A stretch of 6,833 nt of DNA from an uncultured Clostridia bacterium (GCA_947652805.1 CANTEM010000063.1:1-6833), one strand, 5' to 3'; positions 1-6,269 are shown, counted from the first letter of the stretch. A program made the numbers and translations. Notes: generated by a model from the sequence alone, not told the origin.

Positions 1-1
1 G

Positions 2-361
2 GCAACGGCGGGCACAGTGGCTTCCGGCTCCTATCAGCAGAAGCTGGAAACGCTGGGACTGGGCTGGGAGATACCGGGCGAGGGGGAGCAGAACTATCTC
101 CATGAGATTATTTACGGTGATATAAAAAGCGGCAGAGCGCCGAATATGGAGAAGTTTTCTGCGGTGGCAGAAAATCTTTCCGGTAAAGGCTGCGATGTGA
201 TGATTTTAGGCTGCACGGAGCTTTCCCTGATCCGACAGACGGAAGCGATGGAGATGCCGTTTGCAGATTCCCTGAAAATCCTTGCCCATAAAGCGATCAC
301 ATTGTGCGGTGCAAAATCTGTGGGGCTATTCCCGGAGAAGGTTTACGATGAGATTACATGA
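2..361 (+). CDS. Aspartate/glutamate racemase family protein, C-terminal part (5' end outside window)
   Basis: This is the C-terminal ~119 residues of an Asp/Glu/hydantoin racemase superfamily protein, which interconverts L- and D-amino acids using two cysteines and no cofactor. The reading frame is open from base 2 and the true start lies to the left. The visible part begins with ATAGTVASGSYQQKL, matching the start of the second domain in aspartate racemases (GTxxSGxYQ). Later comes MILGCTELSLI, holding the second catalytic cysteine in the family's GCTE signature. The first cysteine would be upstream and cannot be seen. The gene ends with TGA 14 bases inside the start of the Mur ligase gene, which implies translational coupling and a linked function, perhaps supplying a D-amino acid to the ligase. 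Whether the substrate is Asp, Glu or another amino acid cannot be told from this fragment. The family call is firm. Confidence 0.88.
   Translation, partial: ATAGTVASGSYQQKLETLGLGWEIPGEGEQNYLHEIIYGDIKSGRAPNMEKFSAVAENLSGKGCDVMILGCTELSLIRQTEAMEMPFADSLKILAHKAITLCGAKSVGLFPEKVYDEIT
334..341 (+). promoter_or_regulatory. Ribosome binding site deciding the Mur ligase start
   Basis: GGAGAAGG lies 6 bases before the ATG at 348, inside the end of the racemase gene. It supports this start over upstream in-frame codons, which would have no Shine-Dalgarno sequence and would overlap the racemase more deeply. Confidence 0.7.
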
Positions 362-1820
362 AGTTTTACAGAATATTGATTACATAGGCGGCTCAGACGA
401 CCGGGTGCGGCGGATAGAGTACAACTCCCGTAAGGCGTGCCCGGGAGATTTGTTTGTGTGTCTCACCGGGGGAAAGCGGGACGGACATGATTATGCCGAA
501 CAAGCGTATGAAAACGGATGCAGGATGTTTCTGTGTGAACGCCGTCTGGAGCTCCCGTCGGATGCGGTACAGGCGATCACGCCGGATACCCGGGCGGCGC
601 TTGCAGTGATTTCCGCAGATTTCTACGGCAGACCGGCAGACCGGCTCCATGTGATCGGCATAACGGGCACCAAGGGAAAAACCACCACGGCGCTGCTGAT
701 TGCGGCGATTCTGAACGCAGCAGGGAAAAACTGCGCCTATATCGGCTCCAACGGCGTGATCATCAATGGAAAACGGACGGAAACGGTAAATACCACGCCG
801 GAAAGCAGAGACCTGCATCATTATTTCAATCTGATGACCGGCGCCAGCGTCCGGTATGCGGTGCTGGAGGTATCCTCCCAGGCGCTTGCCCATCATCGGG
901 TAGACGGGATCCGGTTTGAAACGGTAGTGTTTACCAATCTGTCGGAGGATCATATCGGGCAGGGAGAACATCCGGATTTTGCGGATTACCGCAGCAGTAA
1001 GCGGCGGCTGTTTACTTCTCACGGTGCAAAATATGCTGTGTATAATGCAGACGATCCGGCGGCGGAATTTATGCTGGAGGATTTTGCTGGAGAGAAGATT
1101 TCTTATGGGATCCAGTGTCAGGCGGATTACAATGCATACGATTTGTCCCGATACCGCACTGCAACAACCTTGGGGGTGGATTTTTACTGCCGCAAGGGGA
1201 GCAGAACGGAGCATGTACATTTGATGTCACCCGGAATGTTCAGTGTGTATAACGGTTTGGCGGCAATGGCTGTATGTGAGCTGTTCCAAATCAGCCGGGA
1301 TTTTTCCGCCAGGGTTTTGCAGAATACGCCTGTGCAGGGACGGTTTGAAGTTATCCCGGGAATCCCCGGCCGCACGTTTATTATAGATTACGCACACAAC
1401 GGACTTAGCCTCACAAATGCGCTGAAAACCCTGCGGGAATATGAGCCGGGGCGGCTGATTTGTGTATTCGGTTCTGTAGGCGGGCGTACCAAGGGCAGGC
1501 GGAAGGAGCTGGCGCAGGCGGCGTCGGCGTTGGCAGATTACTGTATTATTACAAGTGACAATCCGGATTTTGAACCGCCAGAGGATATTGTAAATGATAT
1601 TGCTTCCTATATGGAGGCAGACAGCAATTACGAATGTATTATAGACCGCAGAGCGGCGATCTTCCGTGCAGTGCAGATGGCACAGGATGGGGATATCCTG
1701 TTATTTGCGGGGAAGGGGCATGAAACCTACCAGCTTGTATGCGGCAATAAACAGCCGTTTGTAGAACGCGAGATTGTTTTGGAAGCATGCAGGGAATTTT
1801 CTCCAAATACATTAATATAA
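348..1820 (+). CDS. MurE-like Mur ligase (UDP-MurNAc-tripeptide synthetase family, divergent)
   Basis: This 490-residue cytoplasmic ATP-dependent ligase belongs to the MurE branch, which adds the third amino acid to UDP-MurNAc-L-Ala-D-Glu in peptidoglycan synthesis. The N-terminal UDP-binding domain has YNSRKACPGDLFV and DGHDY. The ATP loop GTKGKTT is at residues 107-113, NTTPES follows, EVSSQAL is at 174-180, the likely carbamylated lysine is K218, DYAHN is at 347-351 and KGHE is at 456-459. The ATG at 348 was chosen because GGAGAAGG lies 6 bases upstream and it fits the family N-terminus; the frame stays open further left. Odd features: the specificity motif, DNPR in diaminopimelate-adding MurE, is DNPD (404-407); the usual DHxDYHG is replaced by DHIGQGEH (201-208); and the usual SSHAL is SSQAL. 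It may be a MurE paralogue with a different amino-acid substrate, consistent with the overlapping racemase gene. Membership of the family is certain; orthology to the housekeeping murE is doubtful. Confidence 0.9.
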   Translation: MRLHEVLQNIDYIGGSDDRVRRIEYNSRKACPGDLFVCLTGGKRDGHDYAEQAYENGCRMFLCERRLELPSDAVQAITPDTRAALAVISADFYGRPADRLHVIGITGTKGKTTTALLIAAILNAAGKNCAYIGSNGVIINGKRTETVNTTPESRDLHHYFNLMTGASVRYAVLEVSSQALAHHRVDGIRFETVVFTNLSEDHIGQGEHPDFADYRSSKRRLFTSHGAKYAVYNADDPAAEFMLEDFAGEKISYGIQCQADYNAYDLSRYRTATTLGVDFYCRKGSRTEHVHLMSPGMFSVYNGLAAMAVCELFQISRDFSARVLQNTPVQGRFEVIPGIPGRTFIIDYAHNGLSLTNALKTLREYEPGRLICVFGSVGGRTKGRRKELAQAASALADYCIITSDNPDFEPPEDIVNDIASYMEADSNYECIIDRRAAIFRAVQMAQDGDILLFAGKGHETYQLVCGNKQPFVEREIVLEACREFSPNTLI

Positions 1821-1853
1821 AAAAGGCTCCCTTATATATAAGGGAGCCTTTTT
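1820..1853. terminator. Bidirectional intrinsic terminator between Mur ligase and serpin genes
   Basis: A near-perfect palindrome begins directly at the Mur ligase stop codon. AAAAGGCTCCCTTA pairs with TAAGGGAGCCTTTT around a TATA centre, and T-runs follow on both strands. It can end transcription of both convergent genes. Its GGCTCCCTT/AAGGGAGCC stem matches the arms of the composite repeat at 6099-6269. Confidence 0.92.
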
Positions 1854-1867
1854 GTGTTACTCTCGGA

Positions 1868-3127
1868 TTACTGGTTCATATCTGTCATCGCTCCGATAAA
1901 AAACGGGATATTGGTTTCACAATCTATGAGCATATAAACAAAGGGCCGATCCAAAATTACAGCTTTCGGATATAGCGGAGCGAGTCCGTCTGTCATCACT
2001 ACAACAGTTGCAGCGCCTGCTTTCGTTCCTTTTTCACCTACGGAAATATAGGTCTTGTGCAAAACGCGGTCAATATAGATGCTTCCCTTTACAGAAGACC
2101 CCAAAGCACTGAAATCCGCTGTGTTCGGGTCAAAAGCAGCATCCATACCCATATTGCGCAGTGTGTCGGACATATTACTGCTGTACTCGGATTCAAATTT
2201 GGGGATTCCGGTGGAAACAAGTATCTTCTGGGGATTGGAAAGCAGTTCATGCAAATGTGCGCCGTCAAGGGATGCAATGTAATCCGATAAGGAAATCTGT
2301 TCATTCGGGAGCAAGGCTGCGAAAGCGTATTTTCCGTCTTTATAGTATTTGATAAATCCCGTGGCGTTCGGATCCTCCAGATATGCCTCTTCTTCTCCAT
2401 ACATAAATTTCACGGTCTGCTCCGTGCCGTTTAAAGAGGTGAAGGTATCGGTGTGCACCTGATCGTTTTCGTATATTTCATCCCACTCTGCTTCAAAAGC
2501 GAGTGCGTTTATAAGATACATGACGGTGTCTTCAGATACCTTGTCAAGGATTTCCGGGATCATATGATCTGTTTTCTTTTTTACCCAACGGTTGATATCT
2601 CCGCAGGTGGCAGGATCGTCAAAGGGAGCCCTATAAATGTCGGCGTTGTAATAATCCGCGTTGCATTGCAGAAATTCTTGCCGTACAGTAAACCGTTCAT
2701 CATCGGTAAACCAAATGGAATTTGCAAGGTGCAGCTTGCTTTCCTTTGTCTGGGGCAGATTTTCCAGGTAGCCGCTCAGGTAAGCGTTCAGATCCTCCTT
2801 GCTCATACCGAGAACCGATTCCATTTGTGTAAGGGTTTCTCCCTCTGCTCCATTTGTGGTCATAGACAGGGCATACAGAACAGACAGGGGAGAGATCAGC
2901 ACATTGGAATTCTCAGCATTTTCCTGACTTGCCTGGAACAGGCGAACGGCAAAGTCTGTAAGCGCACCGCTGCGTTCCGTCACATTTTTCTTGGGAACCG
3001 AATCGTTTGGCGTAATGCTTTTCATAAGGGAGACCGGACGATTTTGCAGCGTACATCCCGGCACGGAAAGCAGGATCGCCGGTATAAGGATGAGTGCGGT
3101 AACGACTGCAAATACTCTCATTTTCAT
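1868..3127 (-). CDS. Serpin-family serine protease inhibitor, predicted lipoprotein
   Basis: This is a 419-residue serpin, a suicide inhibitor that traps serine or cysteine proteases through a mobile reactive loop. The N-terminus (MKMR, a hydrophobic stretch, then LLSVPGC) is a lipoprotein signal with lipidation cysteine C25, so the protein probably sits outside the membrane. Serpin landmarks in order are SPLSVLYALSMTTNGA, HLANSIWF, NALAFEAEW, a loop hinge GEKGTKAGAAT near 364-374, and the C-terminal signature DRPFVYMLIDCETNIPFFIG near 393. The hinge is rich in small residues, as in inhibitory serpins. The cleavage site should lie in VVVMTDGLAP (375-384), which has no Arg or Lys, so a trypsin-like target is unlikely. 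The start is uncertain: GTG 3148, ATG 3139 and ATG 3121 are also in frame. ATG 3127 gives a typical signal-peptide length; AAAGG lies 13 bases ahead, which is rather far. Related bacterial serpins include those of bifidobacteria and Eubacterium siraeum; the target here is unknown. Confidence 0.93.
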   Translation of the reverse strand: MKMRVFAVVTALILIPAILLSVPGCTLQNRPVSLMKSITPNDSVPKKNVTERSGALTDFAVRLFQASQENAENSNVLISPLSVLYALSMTTNGAEGETLTQMESVLGMSKEDLNAYLSGYLENLPQTKESKLHLANSIWFTDDERFTVRQEFLQCNADYYNADIYRAPFDDPATCGDINRWVKKKTDHMIPEILDKVSEDTVMYLINALAFEAEWDEIYENDQVHTDTFTSLNGTEQTVKFMYGEEEAYLEDPNATGFIKYYKDGKYAFAALLPNEQISLSDYIASLDGAHLHELLSNPQKILVSTGIPKFESEYSSNMSDTLRNMGMDAAFDPNTADFSALGSSVKGSIYIDRVLHKTYISVGEKGTKAGAATVVVMTDGLAPLYPKAVILDRPFVYMLIDCETNIPFFIGAMTDMNQ

Positions 3128-3285
3128 TTTTGTGACCATACCTTTCACGATCTGCCTGTGGGCAGTATGATTTTTGCATACAAAATATGCTTTGTACCTG
3201 TTTCGGGATCGTCAATGGTTTGTGGTTCTCTGTAAAGGGAGGCTTTTTGCAGCGAGAACTGTTGGTATGTTATCCCGCCTGAAGC
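3128..3285 (-). promoter_or_regulatory. Serpin upstream region with overlapping dyads and a weak promoter
   Basis: On the minus strand a TTGACG -35-like hexamer (3210-3215) stands ahead of the serpin, but no good -10 follows at 17 bases. Just downstream is GCATA-TTTTG-TATGC (3176-3190), overlapped by GTATG-CAAAAAT-CATAC. These could be an operator or chance AT-rich dyads. No clear terminator follows the cation-efflux gene, so read-through from it could also express the serpin. Confidence 0.3.
3231..3248 (+). repeat. Solo half-arm of the GGGAGCC-type intergenic repeat
   Basis: TGTAAAGGGAGGCTTTTT; its complement begins AAAAAGCCTCCCTT and differs at one base from the first 14 bases of the left arm of the composite repeat at 6099. 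The partner arm is missing, so it forms no strong hairpin and looks like a decayed remnant rather than a working terminator. Confidence 0.45.
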
Positions 3286-4455
3286 TCAGTCTATCTTGCT
3301 GCCGAACCGGTTGGAGGAATATTCTCTGTCTACGGTGATCACTGCGTTGTACATAGAATCAATTTTCTTAATTTCTTTCTGAAGCTCGGCGCATAGCACC
3401 TCATCCCTAACGGGAAAATCATTTGCCACTGCTACGTCAAAAATCAGATTGGAATGGGTGATTCCCGATACCAGCCGGAAATCGTGCATGGATATGGGGG
3501 AGGAATATTCTGATGCAATCTGTTCGATGATTCCTCTGACACGCGCCCGAATCTCGTTGACGTGCGCATCTTTATACTGAATCGGATCCATGTGGATCAC
3601 CATGTGAATGCCTTCCTCACGGCGGAAGGTTTCTTCAATATTGTCAATCAAATCGTGGGATTCCATGACATTTTCTTCTGCATCCACTTCCACATGAACG
3701 GATACAAAATACCGATTTGCACCGTAACTGTGGATCACCAGATCATGAATGCCCAAAACACCGTCGTATTCCCGGATCCGGCGGACGATCTGCGCGGTGA
3801 ATTCTTTGTCGGGAGCCGTTCCCATGAGCGTTCCCGAAGCCTCTTTAGTCAGTTTGATCCCCAAGACAAGAATATAAATGGAAATAATACAGCCAAGTAC
3901 CGCGTCTGTCAGCGGACCGGTGATTTTTGACAGGAACATCGCCGCAACCACTGCACCTGTAGCGCACATATCTCCGATACTGTCTACAGCAGATGCGTGC
4001 AATGCCTGGGATCCGATCCGGCGCGCCGTGATATGGTAATACAGTGCCATGCCGCCCTTCACAGCAACAGTGGCGCTCATAACTGCAATGGAAATAGGAC
4101 TGAAAGCCGCGCCGCTGCCCCCTGTGAAAAGCTGTTCAGCAGAACTGCGCAGCAGTTCGATTCCAAGGATACATACAATAATGGAAATGAACAATCCGCA
4201 TAAATATTCTGCCCGGGCATGCCCATAGGGGTGCTCCTTGTCTGCCGGGCGCGCCGACAGAACATATCCCACTAAGACAAAAACGGAGCTGCCTGCGTCC
4301 GACAGGTTATTGATTGCGTCCGCCACAATGGACATACTTCCGGTGAAGATTCCTGTGGTGATTTTTATGATAAAAAGCAGGATATTGCAGACAATGCCCA
4401 CGATCCCCGCTTTGCGCCCGGTGCCAAGACGGGCCTTTGCAGCGTCTTGATTCAT
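3286..4455 (-). CDS. Cation diffusion facilitator (CDF) transporter, manganese-type site, two C-terminal domains
   Basis: This 389-residue inner-membrane metal/proton antiporter exports divalent cations. Hydrophobic segments fill roughly residues 15-205, followed by cytoplasmic domains. Aligned by eye to E. coli FieF/YiiP, the second helix reads NNLSD (N49 and D53) and the fifth reads DSIGD (D158 and D162). The transport site is therefore N-D-D-D, and the histidine typical of zinc/iron CDFs is replaced by Asp, as in MntE-like manganese exporters. HPYGHARAE (75-83) matches the family loop. A standard CDF C-terminal domain (about 213-292) contains DLVIHSYGANRYFVSVHVEVD. A second, similar domain (about 293-380) contains MHDFRLVSGITHSNLIFDV, an extension I recall from other Firmicute CDFs. 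The ATG start has AAAGGA 9 bases upstream. It lies 27 bases after the ThyX-like gene, so the two are probably co-transcribed. The family is certain; Mn specificity is inferred from the motif. Confidence 0.93.
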   Translation of the reverse strand: MNQDAAKARLGTGRKAGIVGIVCNILLFIIKITTGIFTGSMSIVADAINNLSDAGSSVFVLVGYVLSARPADKEHPYGHARAEYLCGLFISIIVCILGIELLRSSAEQLFTGGSGAAFSPISIAVMSATVAVKGGMALYYHITARRIGSQALHASAVDSIGDMCATGAVVAAMFLSKITGPLTDAVLGCIISIYILVLGIKLTKEASGTLMGTAPDKEFTAQIVRRIREYDGVLGIHDLVIHSYGANRYFVSVHVEVDAEENVMESHDLIDNIEETFRREEGIHMVIHMDPIQYKDAHVNEIRARVRGIIEQIASEYSSPISMHDFRLVSGITHSNLIFDVAVANDFPVRDEVLCAELQKEIKKIDSMYNAVITVDREYSSNRFGSKID

Positions 4456-4482
4456 GTGTGTTTATCCTTTCTCCCAGGGGAG

Positions 4483-5121
4483 CTATTTTGCAGTGTTATT
4501 TTCTTTCTTTACAAGAATCAGCTCTTGCGCATAAGGAAGATTTTCAATCCAATTACAAAATATGTGCCATTCGTCCAATTTGTGATTCCGGCGGGCATAG
4601 TACATATTGATCAGGTTTTCGTAGTTCAATGTGCAGGTGCGCATTTGATTGTAGGAGGAAGGCAAAAGCTGGATCATGTCGTTCCAGTGCGCTTTGTCCT
4701 TTGTTTCGTTGAATTGCAGCCGGGATGTTTCCAGACAGGCAATCACAGTATCCAGGCAGGCAAGCGCAGATGCGCTCATACGGTCGCAGCTGAAATCAGA
4801 CCGTGAAAAGGGAGCAGCATGAATTTTATGCATGGTGCTGGTTGAATTGGCAACGGTGCCGACCTTGTAGGTATCGTATTCCTTCCACCAGTAAAGGGGC
4901 GCGGTGATATCTACCGATACAAACACCATACGCAGGTATTTACGGTGGTCGGAACCGGAAACTGCCAGCCGGTGCGCAAGATCCAGATCGTTGGGACCGA
5001 GAACAAAGGTACCATCCACACCGTAGGAACTGTCGCTTCTGCTCCAGCTGTTCAAGGGATTTCTTGCCCCACGGATGGCGTTGTCTAAATTCATAACGCT
5101 GGTTTTTTCCAATTTGATCAT
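4483..5121 (-). CDS. ThyX-like protein lacking the flavin-dependent thymidylate synthase signature
   Basis: This 212-residue protein has no signal peptide or membrane segment. I do not know its function. Its architecture follows flavin-dependent thymidylate synthase (ThyX). The middle, DITAPLYWWKEYDTYKVGTV (71-90) followed by ANSTSTMHKI, parallels the ThyX block containing RHRxxSxNExSxRY. The C-terminal part (LLPSSYNQMRTCTLNYENL, then NMYYARRNHKLDEWH) parallels the ThyX LPxxxYT, N-R-L and LRxxxxAQxEIR blocks. The RHR residues that ThyX uses for nucleotide and flavin binding are absent, so it is unlikely to make dTMP in the usual way. I recall similar sequences as hypothetical proteins in Firmicutes and their phages. 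The gene is first after a strong promoter and precedes the cation exporter by 27 bases. The start has AGAAAGG about 12 bases upstream. The coding call is firm; the ThyX relationship is by eye only. Confidence 0.82.
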   Translation of the reverse strand: MIKLEKTSVMNLDNAIRGARNPLNSWSRSDSSYGVDGTFVLGPNDLDLAHRLAVSGSDHRKYLRMVFVSVDITAPLYWWKEYDTYKVGTVANSTSTMHKIHAAPFSRSDFSCDRMSASALACLDTVIACLETSRLQFNETKDKAHWNDMIQLLPSSYNQMRTCTLNYENLINMYYARRNHKLDEWHIFCNWIENLPYAQELILVKKENNTAK

Positions 5122-5163
5122 ATTTATTCAGAACCTTTCTGCGACGATAGATAGATTGTTCAT

Positions 5164-5192
5164 ATTTTAACATAAAGGCGGTTTTGTGTCAA
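5164..5192 (-). promoter_or_regulatory. Sigma-A-type promoter of the ThyX-like/CDF operon
   Basis: On the minus strand there is a perfect -35 TTGACA (5187-5192), a 17-base spacer and a -10 TAAAAT (5164-5169; five of six match consensus). Transcription would start near 5157, giving a leader of about 35 bases before the ATG at 5121. I see no operator within it. Confidence 0.82.
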
Positions 5193-5235
5193 CCGACGGC
5201 TGCTGTGAAGGAAATGTGAAAAAGAAGAAAATCCT

Positions 5236-5264
5236 GTATAAAAATCTTGGAAGTGGCTAAAATA
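5236..5264 (+). promoter_or_regulatory. Possible sigma-F/sigma-G-type sporulation promoter of the M23 gene
   Basis: GTATA (5236-5240), 14 bases, then GGCTAAAATA (5255-5264). The second part fits the forespore -10 pattern GGnnAnAnTA exactly and the first fits the -35 pattern GYATA; the usual spacing is about one base longer. A start near 5271 leaves a 28-base leader with AAAGGA (5284-5289) 9 bases before the ATG. No good sigma-A promoter is visible: TATAAA at 5237 has only a poor -35. Confidence 0.5.
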
Positions 5265-5298
5265 CCATCGAAACCTATAACCGAAAGGATGCAGGAAA

Positions 5299-6063
5299 AT
5301 GAATAATAATAGCAAGGAAAATCGCAAGGCGAATTTGTATGTAACACTGCTTGTCATTTTAATGATGATTGCCGTGGTGGTGGCTATTGCCGGAGCTGTG
5401 GTGCGCAATGTAAATACAGATACAAATGCAGCGGACACTACGAGATCAGTGCACAAAGTACAGGATACTGTAAAGGCGGATACAACAGCAAATGCCGATT
5501 CTTCCCAGTCAAAGGAGGATGCAGTCCGGTCCGACGAGTTTGCTGAAAAGGACGGGGAGACAAAAGCGCCTGAAGCGGACACCACAGTGGATGTTGACGG
5601 AACGCCTGTGGAACAGCTTCCCCAGTTTGTGAATCCCACCGGTGGTATGATTATGCAGAATTATAGCATGGATGTGCCTGTGTTTTCTCCTACAATGAAT
5701 GATTACCGCACACACAAGGGTGTGGATATCAGTGTAGGTGCAGGGGATAAAATCTGTGCGGCTGCGGACGGAGTCATCGAGGAAGTGTGGGATGATCCTA
5801 TGATGGGTAAGTGCCTGTCTATTGCCCATGCCGGCGGCGGTGTGAGCACATATTCCAATCTTTGCGAGGAGCTGCCCGCGGGCATCACTGCCGGCGTCAG
5901 CGTGCAGGCAGGTGATATCATCGCAGCAGCCGGTGAAAGCGCGCTGGCGGAAATTGCCCAGGAGCCTCATCTGCATTTTGAATTGCAGGTAAACGGTGTT
6001 TCCGTAAATCCGGCGGATTATATTGACTTTACAAACGGCGACGCACAGTTTGAGGATCAGTAA
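5299..6063 (+). CDS. M23 family metallopeptidase, SpoIIQ-like, membrane-anchored
   Basis: This 254-residue bitopic protein has a short basic cytoplasmic tail, one membrane helix (about 13-36), a Thr/Asp/Ala-rich polar linker (about 37-107) and an extracytoplasmic LytM/M23 domain (about 110-240) that cleaves peptidoglycan crosslinks. The zinc ligands are all present: THKGVD (H139, D143) and PHLHFEL (H224 and H226); H177 is a further conserved histidine. The sequence around NDYRTHKGVDIS, then AAADGVIEEVWDDPMMG and STYSNL, resembles SpoIIQ, the forespore membrane protein that pairs with SpoIIIAH during engulfment. Clostridial SpoIIQ proteins keep the full zinc site, unlike that of Bacillus subtilis. 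A sigma-F-like promoter upstream fits that role. No spoIIIAH is visible in this window, so a vegetative M23 hydrolase is the alternative. The gene stands alone, divergent from the ThyX-like operon. Confidence 0.9.
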   Translation: MNNNSKENRKANLYVTLLVILMMIAVVVAIAGAVVRNVNTDTNAADTTRSVHKVQDTVKADTTANADSSQSKEDAVRSDEFAEKDGETKAPEADTTVDVDGTPVEQLPQFVNPTGGMIMQNYSMDVPVFSPTMNDYRTHKGVDISVGAGDKICAAADGVIEEVWDDPMMGKCLSIAHAGGGVSTYSNLCEELPAGITAGVSVQAGDIIAAAGESALAEIAQEPHLHFELQVNGVSVNPADYIDFTNGDAQFEDQ

Positions 6064-6093
6064 AAAGCGGACGTGCAGCGACTCAGTGCAGAG

Positions 6094-6122
6094 TAAACAA
6101 AAAGGCTCCCTTGTGAGGAGCC
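6094..6122 (-). terminator. Intrinsic terminator in the nrdR direction
   Basis: Read on the minus strand, GGCTCC (6122-6117), a seven-base loop and GGAGCC (6109-6104) are followed by TTTTTGTTT. This is the left arm of the composite repeat and would stop transcripts coming from nrdR. Confidence 0.7.
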
Positions 6123-6269
6123 GCGTAGCGGATCCTAGGGAGCTCCCGCGTAGCGGGTGAGGGATTGTAAAGCGAGCGTTTTGCAGTATCTTCAAATCGA
6201 CAGCACAGCGAAACAATCCCCCGTCACGGCACAACCGTGACACCCCCCTTTACACAAGGGGGGCTTTTT
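6099..6269. repeat. Composite inverted-repeat element of tandem hairpins (MITE/REP-like)
   Basis: A 171-base element. Its ends, AAAAAGGCTCCCTTGTG (6099-6115) and the complement of 6253-6269, match at 15 of 17 bases. An inner pair, GGGATTGT (6161-6168) and ACAATCCC (6213-6220), flanks a 44-base core. The left arm holds GGCTCC/GGAGCC, CCGC-GTA-GCGG, the palindrome GGGAGCTCCC and CCCGC-GTA-GCGGG. The right arm holds GTCACGG-CACAA-CCGTGAC and CCCCCC/GGGGGG. No ORF and no clear target duplication is visible. It looks like a non-autonomous mobile or structured intergenic repeat; I recall similar sequences from gut Clostridia, unverified. Confidence 0.75.
6243..6269 (+). terminator. Intrinsic terminator of the M23 gene
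   Basis: CCCCCC (6243-6248) pairs with GGGGGG (6258-6263) around a nine-base loop, followed by C and five T. It is the right arm of the composite repeat, used here as a plus-strand terminator. Confidence 0.8.

Noticed and set aside
393..1220. Long minus-strand open frame opposite the Mur ligase
   Set aside because: Rich in Arg, Cys, His and Ile with no recognisable domain; it is the complement of a clear Mur ligase coding region.
1820..1868. Riboswitch or small RNA between convergent genes
   Set aside because: The only structure is a simple palindrome with T-runs; there is no room for an aptamer.
2453..3235. 260-codon plus-strand open frame across the serpin
   Set aside because: Antisense to a well-supported serpin, with no family motif and no convincing ribosome site.
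5160..5639. Ser/Phe-rich minus-strand frame of 159 codons
   Set aside because: Complement of the Thr/Asp/Ala linker and membrane helix of the M23 protein; it also overlaps the ThyX-like operon promoter.
5509..6243. 244-codon minus-strand open frame over the M23 gene and repeat
   Set aside because: It runs through the composite repeat and opposite the zinc-site codons of the M23 gene; the composition is that of a shadow frame.
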